A stretch of DNA of 26,654 bases, from contig CAUBIP010000016.1 in NCBI GenBank assembly GCA_958436045.1, forward strand, positions 1-26,654, written 5' to 3'. This document shows positions 10,344 to 17,065 of this stretch, piece after piece. The stretch is from an uncultured Oscillospiraceae bacterium. GTDB lineage: Bacteria > Bacillota > Clostridia > Oscillospirales > Oscillospiraceae. The notes under the pieces were generated by a model. That model ran no database searches. It was not told the DNA's origin and worked only from the letters and a program-made list of their open reading frames with translations. A program made the translations under genes and the position numbers. How positions within the stretch are numbered: the stretch's first letter is position 1; every line of letters starts with the position of its first letter.

Positions 10344-12556
10344 AATTTCTGCAAAACCTTTCTAAGGTATTTCTCATTTTCCGCCGCCAGCTGCTGCAGC
10401 CGGGCGACAGACGCCTGATCTGGCACGCCGCTACGCAGCGTCCTGGCAATGGCCTCCCGCAGGGCGGCCGGGCTGACCTGCTGCAGTGCGAGATAATTCC
10501 GCTGCCCCAGGTACTCCAGGAAGCCGTCCACCTTCGGGTCATAGACGATGCCCAGCAGCGGCACGCCCTGCCCGGCGGCGAACACCAGCGCATGCAGCCG
10601 CATGGAGATTACAATATCCATCCGGCGGAACAGGCCGATCATCTTCGCGTCCGTATCCGGCGGGCACAGCCGCAGGCTCGGGCAGTGCAGCTGGGCGATG
10701 ACCTGATCCATCGCCCGCAGGTCCTGCGCCGGTTCCATGGCAAAAAATACCGGAACAAGCCCCTGCGTATCGTAAAGCCACTGGGCCGCCTGGGCAAAGT
10801 CCTGCACATGGGCGCTGAAATTCTGCCAGGGGCGCAGCACGAACATCGCATAGTGCCGCCCCTCCTCCAGGCCCAGCTGGGCATAGAGCCCCTGCAGCGC
10901 CTCCTCCGGCGCCTGGTCGATGAGCAGCGCCGGGTCAGCTGTGATATGCCATTCCGGCTTGCTGACGCCAATGTCCGCCAGCTCCTGGCCGCATTTATCG
11001 TCCCGCAGGGTGATGAGGTCCGCGCAGCGGTCCAGCACCCGTGCGGTCCGGCGGCGGCTTCCGGCGCCCCGGATCGGCCCGATGCCGCAGCCGTAGAGCA
11101 TGACCTTGTTCCCCGCCGCGTGGGCCATGCGGATGCTCATTAAATAATACCGCAGGGAGCGGTTGCTCGTCGCATTCTGCATCAGGGTCCCGCCGCCGGA
11201 GATATACAGCTTTGTTTTTCGCATAATTTGCCGAAATGCGAAGAAATTAAAGATATGGCATGCGCCGACCCGGTAGCGCAGCTTGGTCTGCTTTGGCCGC
11301 CGGGAGAGGACGTCGATGGGAATATCCGGGTCTACATGGCGCAGCTGATCCAGGATTGCCTGCAAAATCGCATCATCCCCGGCGTTGCCCCGGCCATAGG
11401 CGCCGCAGATCAGGACGCCGTCGCGCCCCTGCTGCCGCCGCGCTGTCAGGCGCAGGATCTTCTCATAGATCTCCCGCTGTCGCGCCACCGTCGCCTCGAC
11501 GGAGAACTGGCGCTTGGCCTTTTCATAAAGCGCCTCCTGCATCCGCAGCCGCGCCGCTTCGTCGCAGGCCATGGTCTGCATATGGGCCGCCAGGGCGGCA
11601 ATATCCCGCGCGGTGAAGAGCAGGCCCTGGACGCCATCCTCGATCAAGTCCGGCACGCCGCCGACTCGGGAGGCGATCGTCGCGCAGTGCATCCGTGCGC
11701 CCTCTGTCAGGGCGTAGGGGAAGGTCTCAGAAAGGGAGGTCAGCACGTTAACGTCGATGGCGTTGTAGAAGCTGTCCGTATCCGTCAGCCAACCAGCAAA
11801 GCAGACCGTGCCCGCTGGGCAGCACGCGGAAGCCAGGTCCCGGATCTCTGCCGCCTGCTCGCCGTCCCCGGCAATGACCAGGCGAATGGACGGGCACTGC
11901 CGCACCGCCTGGCCAAAGGCGCGCACCAGCGTTGTCATATCCTTGACCGGCGAAATTCTGGCCGCGATGCCAAACACAACGCTGTCGCGTTCTGTCTGCA
12001 GGCCGATCTTCTCAAAAAAGGCCGCCCGGTCCAGCGGCGGCGTGACCGGGGTAAAGTCGACGCCGTTGTAGATCGAGAACATCCGCTTCGGGTCAAAGCC
12101 GCGGCTGATCAGCAACCGGGCCATGGAATCGGAAACGCCGATATAATAATCTAAAAACCGCAGGGCAATCTTGTTGATTGTCCCAAAGGTCACCCGGTGC
12201 AGGGGCCTGCCCAAGTAGTCCAGGCGATAGTCACTGTGGACTGTCGTCACCACCGGGATCTGCAGATGGCGGCGTAGCAGCGCGCCCATCATGTTCGCCC
12301 GGGAGCCATGGCAATGGATGATCTCATAGCCGCCCTGGCGAATGAGTGCCTCCAGCGCGCGGCAATCAGCCCGCAGGCTGCGGGATTTGACGATCTTCGT
12401 CGGGATATTCAGCTGCCGTGCCTCTTCGGCAAAGGGGCCGTCCATAAAGCAGACCAGCTGGACCTCCTCCGTTTTTGCCAGGCCGCAAAGCAGCGAATGC
12501 ACATGCGTTTTCGCCCCGCCGACATCGCCGCCGGAAATCAGATGTATAATTTTCAT
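10340..12556 (-). CDS. csaB: GT4 glycosyltransferase fused to CsaB-type polysaccharide pyruvyltransferase
   Basis: The 738-residue protein joins two enzymes. Residues 1 to about 370 form a complete GT4 transferase: N-terminal HLISGGDVGGAKTHV, mid-domain GIAARISPVKDMTTLVRAF and IAGDGEQ, and the donor-site segment SETFPYALTEGARMHCATIAS. From about residue 377, GVLICGAYGRGNAGDDAIL opens a CsaB domain of about 360 residues, the usual length of the stand-alone enzyme. That domain includes ISGGGTLMQN, LYGCGIGPI and the late SMRLHALVFA motif with conserved Arg and His. CsaB adds pyruvate ketals to secondary wall polymers, making them ligands for SLH domains; an SLH protein is encoded at 17066-20617. 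The ATG at 12556 has GGAGTG eight bases upstream. The symbol applies to the C-terminal half. Coupling of the two reactions is inference. Confidence 0.9.
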   Translation of the reverse strand: MKIIHLISGGDVGGAKTHVHSLLCGLAKTEEVQLVCFMDGPFAEEARQLNIPTKIVKSRSLRADCRALEALIRQGGYEIIHCHGSRANMMGALLRRHLQIPVVTTVHSDYRLDYLGRPLHRVTFGTINKIALRFLDYYIGVSDSMARLLISRGFDPKRMFSIYNGVDFTPVTPPLDRAAFFEKIGLQTERDSVVFGIAARISPVKDMTTLVRAFGQAVRQCPSIRLVIAGDGEQAAEIRDLASACCPAGTVCFAGWLTDTDSFYNAIDVNVLTSLSETFPYALTEGARMHCATIASRVGGVPDLIEDGVQGLLFTARDIAALAAHMQTMACDEAARLRMQEALYEKAKRQFSVEATVARQREIYEKILRLTARRQQGRDGVLICGAYGRGNAGDDAILQAILDQLRHVDPDIPIDVLSRRPKQTKLRYRVGACHIFNFFAFRQIMRKTKLYISGGGTLMQNATSNRSLRYYLMSIRMAHAAGNKVMLYGCGIGPIRGAGSRRRTARVLDRCADLITLRDDKCGQELADIGVSKPEWHITADPALLIDQAPEEALQGLYAQLGLEEGRHYAMFVLRPWQNFSAHVQDFAQAAQWLYDTQGLVPVFFAMEPAQDLRAMDQVIAQLHCPSLRLCPPDTDAKMIGLFRRMDIVISMRLHALVFAAGQGVPLLGIVYDPKVDGFLEYLGQRNYLALQQVSPAALREAIARTLRSGVPDQASVARLQQLAAENEKYLRKVLQKL

Positions 12557-12610
12557 AGAGATTTCACTCCGTTTTTCACTTTCCTCTTGAGAATTTTCCC
12601 GAAATCAGCT

Positions 12611-12619
12611 ACAATAGCA
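12611..12619 (-). promoter_or_regulatory. Candidate extended -10 promoter for the GT-CsaB operon
   Basis: The minus strand reads TGCTATTGT, an extended -10 element, about 55 bases before the GT-CsaB start. No convincing -35 was found, so this is only a candidate. Confidence 0.35.
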
Positions 12620-12664
12620 AAAGTTATAGGCAATTCCGGCCGCAAAGCGCTGCCGTTGTGCTAT

Positions 12665-12675
12665 TATAATATAAT
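12665..12675 (+). promoter_or_regulatory. Candidate -10 region for the DUF4330-ligase operon
   Basis: Two overlapping TATAAT hexamers (12665-12670 and 12670-12675) lie about 50 bases before the DUF4330 start. No good -35 stands at either expected distance. The promoter would be divergent from that of the GT-CsaB unit. Confidence 0.45.
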
Positions 12676-12722
12676 TTGTCGGGATAATCAATTTTTTCCG
12701 CAAACTTTTTCAGGAGGTACCT

Positions 12723-13268
12723 ATGAAACAAACCCATTCGAATGAACGCGCCCCGAAGCGGTTTAATATTGTCGACGTCATCATCCTCGTGCTCGTCGTC
12801 GCACTTGTCGCCGGGGCAGTCTGGAAGCTGACCAGTGCCTCGACCTCTGCCAATGAGAAGGCCGCCGCCCAAGATGCCATCCAGCATTTTGACGAATCGC
12901 CCCATATGCGCTTCACCGTCGTCTGCACCGGTGTTTTGAAGGACGCTGCCGAGAAGATTGCCGCGTCTGACGATTTGCAGCTCTTCAATGGCGACCAGGA
13001 CCTGGCCGCTTATATCACCAGCTGCACAGTCCGCGACAGCCAGTATGACATCACCGGCGACGACGGCATGCACTTCAACTTCACCAACCCAGATACCTGC
13101 GTCGTGACCTTTGTCGCCGAGGGCTACTTCGACCGCGACACCGCCACAAAGGACAAGGCCTACCAGCTTGGCTCCCAGCAGCTGCGCATCGGCAAGAACT
13201 ACATTATGAAGACCAAGAGCTTTGAGGTGAACGGTTACGTCACCGCGATGGAGGTCGTCAATGAATAA
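12723..13268 (+). CDS. DUF4330 family membrane-anchored protein
   Basis: The function of this family is not known. The 181-residue protein has a short basic N-terminus and one membrane helix at about residues 14-37, within RFNIVDVIILVLVVALVAG. A soluble domain of about 140 residues, probably extracytoplasmic, follows and is rich in Asp and beta-prone segments. The helix with its FNIVD lead-in is what I recognise as the DUF4330 signature. AGGAGG stands five bases before the ATG. The next gene, a Wzy/ligase-like protein, starts inside the last codons (8-base overlap), so the two are coupled. The context suggests a role in export or assembly of a wall polysaccharide, which is inference from position only. 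Confidence 0.83.
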   Translation: MKQTHSNERAPKRFNIVDVIILVLVVALVAGAVWKLTSASTSANEKAAAQDAIQHFDESPHMRFTVVCTGVLKDAAEKIAASDDLQLFNGDQDLAAYITSCTVRDSQYDITGDDGMHFNFTNPDTCVVTFVAEGYFDRDTATKDKAYQLGSQQLRIGKNYIMKTKSFEVNGYVTAMEVVNE

Positions 13269-14835
13269 TGCCCTGCATCCTACAGCGCTGCAGCGTTTTG
13301 CTGCGCGGCTGCGGGCACTGTATCTGGCAAGCCTGTGCTGCTTTGTGCTGCAGGCCATCGGCGCTGCCTGGCGGGATTCCTGGTGCTGCGCGCAGCTGTC
13401 GCGCATTTTGGGAAAGCCAGCGGCCTGTGCGTCCAGCCGGGCCCACGCGCTTCTGGCGCACCTGAGCGCCCGCATGGAGCGCCACAGCGACCGTTTGGCT
13501 GGCAAAATGCATGAGAGCATCTTCTACCATATCTGCCAGGCGATCCTGCGGGCCGGGCGGGAGAGCCGCCTGCTGGGCTGGCTGTTTGCCGGCGGCGCAG
13601 GCGGGCTGCTGCTGTTTGCCATCGGCGGGTATGTCATTTGGGACTACCTGCTGCGGGACGTTTTCTCCATTCCGGTGCTCTCCTCTTTCTGGGACGAGGC
13701 GTTGCTGCTGCTGTGCCTGATCTACCTGCTTTACCAGCGCAAGACAGCCCAGCTGCGGCTGCCGGTCTATGACACGCCGCTGGACCTGCCGGTCGTCTTT
13801 TTCCTGGTCATCTGTACAGGGCTTTTGCTGCTGGATCTCTCCGTCCCGGCAATCAATATCTCCGGCTACCGGGCGACGGTGCAGTATATTCTCTGGTTCT
13901 TCGTCGTCACCCGCCTGCTGCGGGACGACCGCGACTGCAAGCAGCTGTATTTGACAATGGTCGCCATCGCATCGGTCATCGGGCTGCATGGGATCTATCA
14001 GTATATCGTCGGCGCGCCAATCCCCGCCAACTGGGTCGACCAGTCTGAGGCATCTGTCCGGACGCGGGTCTACTCCATCTTCAGCAGCTGTAATATCATG
14101 GGGGACTTTATGGTCCTCTTCGCGCCCATGGCCGCCGGGCTCGCCTACGCCTGCCGGGATCTGCGCCTGAAGCTCCTCGCCTGGGGCTGCACGCTGGTCA
14201 TGTGCCTGAGCTGCTTGCTGACAATGTCCCGGGGAGCTTGGATCGCGTTGGTCGTTGCGATCCTGATCTTCGCCGTGCTGGTCGATCTGCGGCTGCTGGC
14301 TGTCATGGCCGCCGGCGGCTGCCTGGCGATGTTTTTGCCCTTCGTCCAGAGCCGCATCGGTTATCTGTTTACCGACGCCTTCGCCGCCTCGACAAACCGC
14401 GGCGGCCGCGCTGTCCGCTGGCAGAAGGCCATCGGGTATCTTTACGACGTGAATCCGGTTCTCGGCATGGGCTTTGGCCGTTTCGGCGGCGCCATCGCCA
14501 TGCAGAATAAGACAAACCCGGTGCTGGAGTATTTTTACACGGATAACTACTATGTGAAAATTCTCTCAGAAAACGGCTTCGTCGGGCTCATCAGCTTCGT
14601 CTTTATGATGCTCGGCGTCCTCTGGACCGGGCTGCGCTCCTGGTTCCGGACACGACAATCCAAATCCCGTATGGCGCCCATGTGCGCCGGGATGCTCTCC
14701 GGCATGGCCGGTGTGCTGGTGCACTGCTACTTTGAAAACATCTTTGAAGAGCCGTATATGATGGCCATTTTCTGGACCATCGCCGCCATGACCGTCTATC
14801 TTGGCTTCCTCCGCCCCACACGGCAGGATGCTTAA
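13261..14835 (+). CDS. O-antigen ligase / Wzy-like polysaccharide polymerase
   Basis: This 524-residue polytopic membrane protein should join or polymerise lipid-linked polysaccharide units on the outer face of the membrane. After a hydrophilic N-terminal stretch of about 100 residues it shows roughly ten hydrophobic helices. The Wzy_C-type core is recognisable: TMSRGAWIALVVAI, then an extracellular loop with RAVRWQKAIGYL, NPVLGMGFGRFGG and YTDNYYVKILSENGFVG, matching the usual R...P-x-x-G-x-G...N-x-Y...E-x-G-x-x-G order of O-antigen ligases. The ATG lies within the end of the DUF4330 gene with GGAGG six bases upstream. It is probably part of the same polymer pathway as the divergent GT-CsaB unit. 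Ligase and polymerase activity cannot be told apart by sequence. Confidence 0.88.
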   Translation: MNNALHPTALQRFAARLRALYLASLCCFVLQAIGAAWRDSWCCAQLSRILGKPAACASSRAHALLAHLSARMERHSDRLAGKMHESIFYHICQAILRAGRESRLLGWLFAGGAGGLLLFAIGGYVIWDYLLRDVFSIPVLSSFWDEALLLLCLIYLLYQRKTAQLRLPVYDTPLDLPVVFFLVICTGLLLLDLSVPAINISGYRATVQYILWFFVVTRLLRDDRDCKQLYLTMVAIASVIGLHGIYQYIVGAPIPANWVDQSEASVRTRVYSIFSSCNIMGDFMVLFAPMAAGLAYACRDLRLKLLAWGCTLVMCLSCLLTMSRGAWIALVVAILIFAVLVDLRLLAVMAAGGCLAMFLPFVQSRIGYLFTDAFAASTNRGGRAVRWQKAIGYLYDVNPVLGMGFGRFGGAIAMQNKTNPVLEYFYTDNYYVKILSENGFVGLISFVFMMLGVLWTGLRSWFRTRQSKSRMAPMCAGMLSGMAGVLVHCYFENIFEEPYMMAIFWTIAAMTVYLGFLRPTRQDA

Positions 14836-14839
14836 TACA

Positions 14840-14888
14840 AGAAAACAGGCCCGTGCAGACTTCCTAGTCTGCACAGGCCTGTTTTCTG
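14840..14888. terminator. Bidirectional terminator hairpin between convergent genes
   Basis: GAAAACAGGCC (14841-14851) pairs with GGCCTGTTTTC (14876-14886), and TGCAGACT (14854-14861) pairs with AGTCTGCA (14866-14873) around a four-base loop. A/T-rich outer pairs give a T tract on either strand. It separates the ligase gene from the convergent HTH regulator gene. Confidence 0.88.
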
Positions 14889-14919
14889 TCGAAAAGTCCA
14901 CAGCGGGCTTGCGTTTGAA

Positions 14920-16665
14920 TTACTCCGAATCGTCCTCATAGATCGGCGGCGCGAATTGCTCCATGGCTGCGCGAAGCTTCGGGTGCCGGATTACAAAATG
15001 AATGGCCGGGGATTTGTGCTTTGAGACCATCGCCCATTGGCCGGGGCGCAAAAGGATTTGCAGATTGCGGAAGGGCAGGCGACTGCTTTGCCGCAGCGTG
15101 TAGCCGGGGTGCGCCGCGGCAAAACGCTCCGTCTGGGCCAGGTGCATCTGGTATTCCTCGTAGGTATAGGGAATGTCCGTCTCATAAAACAGACCGGAGA
15201 GGGCCAGGAGCATCGGCGCTTTGACAAATTCCTCCGGCGAGAGCAGGGGGACCGTGTCCGTCACCGCACCGTGAGCCAACTGACGCTCGATCAGCACCCT
15301 CTGGGCCGCAGCATGGTCCAGGATCTGTGCCGCAGCCTCCGGTGCCAGGGCGCGCTTCGCCAGAAACGCCTGCAGCACATCCGGTTCGAAGGTATAAAGC
15401 GGCAGGGACGCGCAGATATGGGCCCAAGGTCCTGGCGTCTGTGCATCGGCCAGCAGAAAGGCCTGCAGCGCAGCGGCACGCTCGGCCCGGTAGATCTCCA
15501 TGAGCGGCTGAGCCTGCGCCAGTAGTGCCTCAGCCCGACGGGTGTAATAGGCAATATCGTCGCGCTGCTTTGTCAGCGTATAGCGCCCGGCACTGTGCTG
15601 CCCGACGATGGCCTCGCCCGCCAGAGCCGCCGCGCCGGAGACCTTGAGCAGATGGGAAAAGACATTGTTCTGCACGCCCTTGAGATAATACGGCGCGATC
15701 TGCCCTGTCATATACATGGGGATCCAGCTCTCCAGGCCCAGCATCATATCATCAAAGCTGCGGTCCAGATTGTGGATCTGGTAGAGCTGCAAGCCTTTTT
15801 TTAGCATCAGAGCCATGCCATACATCCACTTCTTTGGAAACTCCGGGTCCTTGGCCATCTCCTCCATGGGCATATCGCTGTACATGATGACCGGCGCCTG
15901 GGATTTGGAAAGCACCGTCGCCTTGAGAAAATCCAACTCACTGGTCATCATTTCAGATAGGCCCGTATAGGTCCGTGCCGTCGGAAGCTGAAAGGGTATG
16001 GTAGGCACCTTTATCTCATCAAAATGGATGGCGCGGATGTATTCATTCAGGTCAAAGCCGTCGAGCTTTTCGAGGAATGCGCAGACGCTGGCCTGTTGCC
16101 CTTGGTCCGCACCCAGCAGCCAGCCCTGCAGCAGCGCACAGGCGGCGGCATTGTCCTCCAGCGACTGAACCGAGCAGCCCAGCAGCGTAGCAAGGACGCC
16201 GCGGGATGCCGCATCCCTCGCCTGTCCGACAGCAAACCGGGCGACGCTGGCTGCAAACTGGGCCGGGTCTGCCGGTTGGCGGGCGCCGGAGCGAAAGCGC
16301 GACAGAGTTGAAGCATCGTAATTCGTCGCCTGACAAATCCGGGCCACTGGCAGCTGCAGCACGCGGATGAGCGTATCCAGATGCTCCCCCAGCTGGAAGG
16401 GGCCGGCGGCAGTGATCTCCGGGCAGGATAAGAACGCCGCCCGCACCTGTTGTGCCGTGAGCGCCTCTTCTGCTGCCCGCTGCTGCGAGAGGTTTGCAAT
16501 GGCGTCGCACAGTGCGGAAAAAGTCGCCGACTGCACATCCGGTACCCGCTCCCCAGCGCGGTACCGGCTGATGGTCGCCGGGGAGAGCCCGGCGGCCGTG
16601 CAGAGCTCGCTGGCTGTGCAGTCCAGGCGGGCAATAAAACCGTTTAACGTTTGGCTGAAATTCAT
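14920..16665 (-). CDS. Large regulator with two tandem XRE-like HTH domains
   Basis: I recognise this as a DNA-binding regulator but not as a named family. The 581-residue protein carries two similar N-terminal HTH units. The first spans about residues 5-60, with recognition segment SPATISRYRAGERVP (28-42). The second spans about residues 92-150, with DASTLSRFRSGARQP (117-131). The near-matching TxSRxRxGxRxP pattern indicates duplication. Residues from about 210 to 581 form a large, mostly helical domain without membrane segments and with no motif I can name; it may sense a ligand. GGGAGGT lies five bases before the ATG at 16665. The gene is divergent from the SLH/LRR surface protein gene, which is a reasonable candidate target. 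A short upstream reading frame ends on the start codon as ATGA. Confidence 0.82.
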   Translation of the reverse strand: MNFSQTLNGFIARLDCTASELCTAAGLSPATISRYRAGERVPDVQSATFSALCDAIANLSQQRAAEEALTAQQVRAAFLSCPEITAAGPFQLGEHLDTLIRVLQLPVARICQATNYDASTLSRFRSGARQPADPAQFAASVARFAVGQARDAASRGVLATLLGCSVQSLEDNAAACALLQGWLLGADQGQQASVCAFLEKLDGFDLNEYIRAIHFDEIKVPTIPFQLPTARTYTGLSEMMTSELDFLKATVLSKSQAPVIMYSDMPMEEMAKDPEFPKKWMYGMALMLKKGLQLYQIHNLDRSFDDMMLGLESWIPMYMTGQIAPYYLKGVQNNVFSHLLKVSGAAALAGEAIVGQHSAGRYTLTKQRDDIAYYTRRAEALLAQAQPLMEIYRAERAAALQAFLLADAQTPGPWAHICASLPLYTFEPDVLQAFLAKRALAPEAAAQILDHAAAQRVLIERQLAHGAVTDTVPLLSPEEFVKAPMLLALSGLFYETDIPYTYEEYQMHLAQTERFAAAHPGYTLRQSSRLPFRNLQILLRPGQWAMVSKHKSPAIHFVIRHPKLRAAMEQFAPPIYEDDSE

Positions 16666-16724
16666 GCTGTACCTCCCGGATCGCAGAAAGAGAGCTTTTC
16701 CCGCTCATTAAATTCCATAATCAT
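16662..16724 (-). CDS. Possible 20-residue leader peptide of the HTH regulator
   Basis: The frame starts at ATG 16724 with GGAG eight bases upstream (16733-16736). It encodes 20 residues beginning MIMEFNEREK and ends in a TGA that overlaps the regulator start as ATGA. It lies inside the predicted leader of the regulator transcript. The overlap suggests coupling, but the peptide resembles nothing I know. The same frame is open further upstream, so chance is a real alternative. Confidence 0.3.
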   Translation of the reverse strand: MIMEFNEREKLSFCDPGGTA

Positions 16725-16867
16725 AACCCATACTCCGGATCCTGAAAGAAAGCGTGCACCAAGAATCCCGTGCGCTGCGCACGCGACACCGTCAAATGCA
16801 GATCCCGGCACACCAACGGCGCGATGCAATCGCTTTTCAAGCTTTTCGTCCGTTTCTGGTATAACCC

Positions 16868-16896
16868 AGTATAAAACGTACGGCCGGAAAATACAA
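16868..16896 (-). promoter_or_regulatory. Sigma-A promoter of the HTH regulator
   Basis: On the minus strand -35 TTGTAT (16891-16896) and -10 TATACT (16868-16873) are spaced by 17 bases. The predicted start near 16861 gives a leader of almost 200 bases before the regulator. Confidence 0.6.
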
Positions 16897-16905
16897 GTGT
16901 TTCCA

Positions 16906-16922
16906 TCTTGGCATTGCCAAGA
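16906..16922. promoter_or_regulatory. 17-bp palindrome, possible operator
   Basis: TCTTGGC (16906-16912), ATT, and GCCAAGA (16916-16922) form a perfect dyad. It lies ten bases upstream of the regulator's -35 and about 30-60 bases upstream of the candidate promoters of the divergent SLH/LRR gene, so one bound protein could affect both. Identity of the binding protein is inference. Confidence 0.45.
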
Positions 16923-16966
16923 CGGGAATCCACCTTGTGCCACGCGTAAGTGTTTGATAAGCTAAA

Positions 16967-16995
16967 TTAAGCAAGATAAACACATACGCTATAAA
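16967..16995 (+). promoter_or_regulatory. Candidate promoter of the SLH/LRR surface protein gene
   Basis: TTAAGC (16967-16972) and TATAAA (16990-16995) are spaced by 17 bases. An alternative is TTGATA (16954-16959) with TAAACA (16977-16982). Both are imperfect. The rest of the gap 16666-17065 holds the regulator promoter, the palindromes and the possible leader peptide described separately. Confidence 0.35.
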
Positions 16996-17065
16996 CCGAC
17001 ATAACACGATAACGCGGCATACGCAGCGGGCCTCGTGCACCGCATGCACACGGGAGGGTATTGCT

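Noticed and set aside
14840..14888. Repeat element or mobile-element end between the ligase and regulator genes
   Set aside because: It has the size and A/T-flanked hairpin form of a bidirectional terminator between convergent genes, with no target-site duplication or transposase nearby.
16662..16943. A 93-codon frame upstream of the HTH regulator as a real small gene
   Set aside because: The upstream part crosses the predicted promoter of the regulator and has no ribosome binding site at its start. Only the last 20 codons have a plausible start, kept as a low-confidence leader peptide.
16681..17065. A riboswitch in the long gap before the SLH/LRR gene
   Set aside because: I looked for cyclic-di-GMP (GEMM), TPP, cobalamin and SAM core motifs and saw none. 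The structure present is palindromic DNA rather than a recognisable aptamer.
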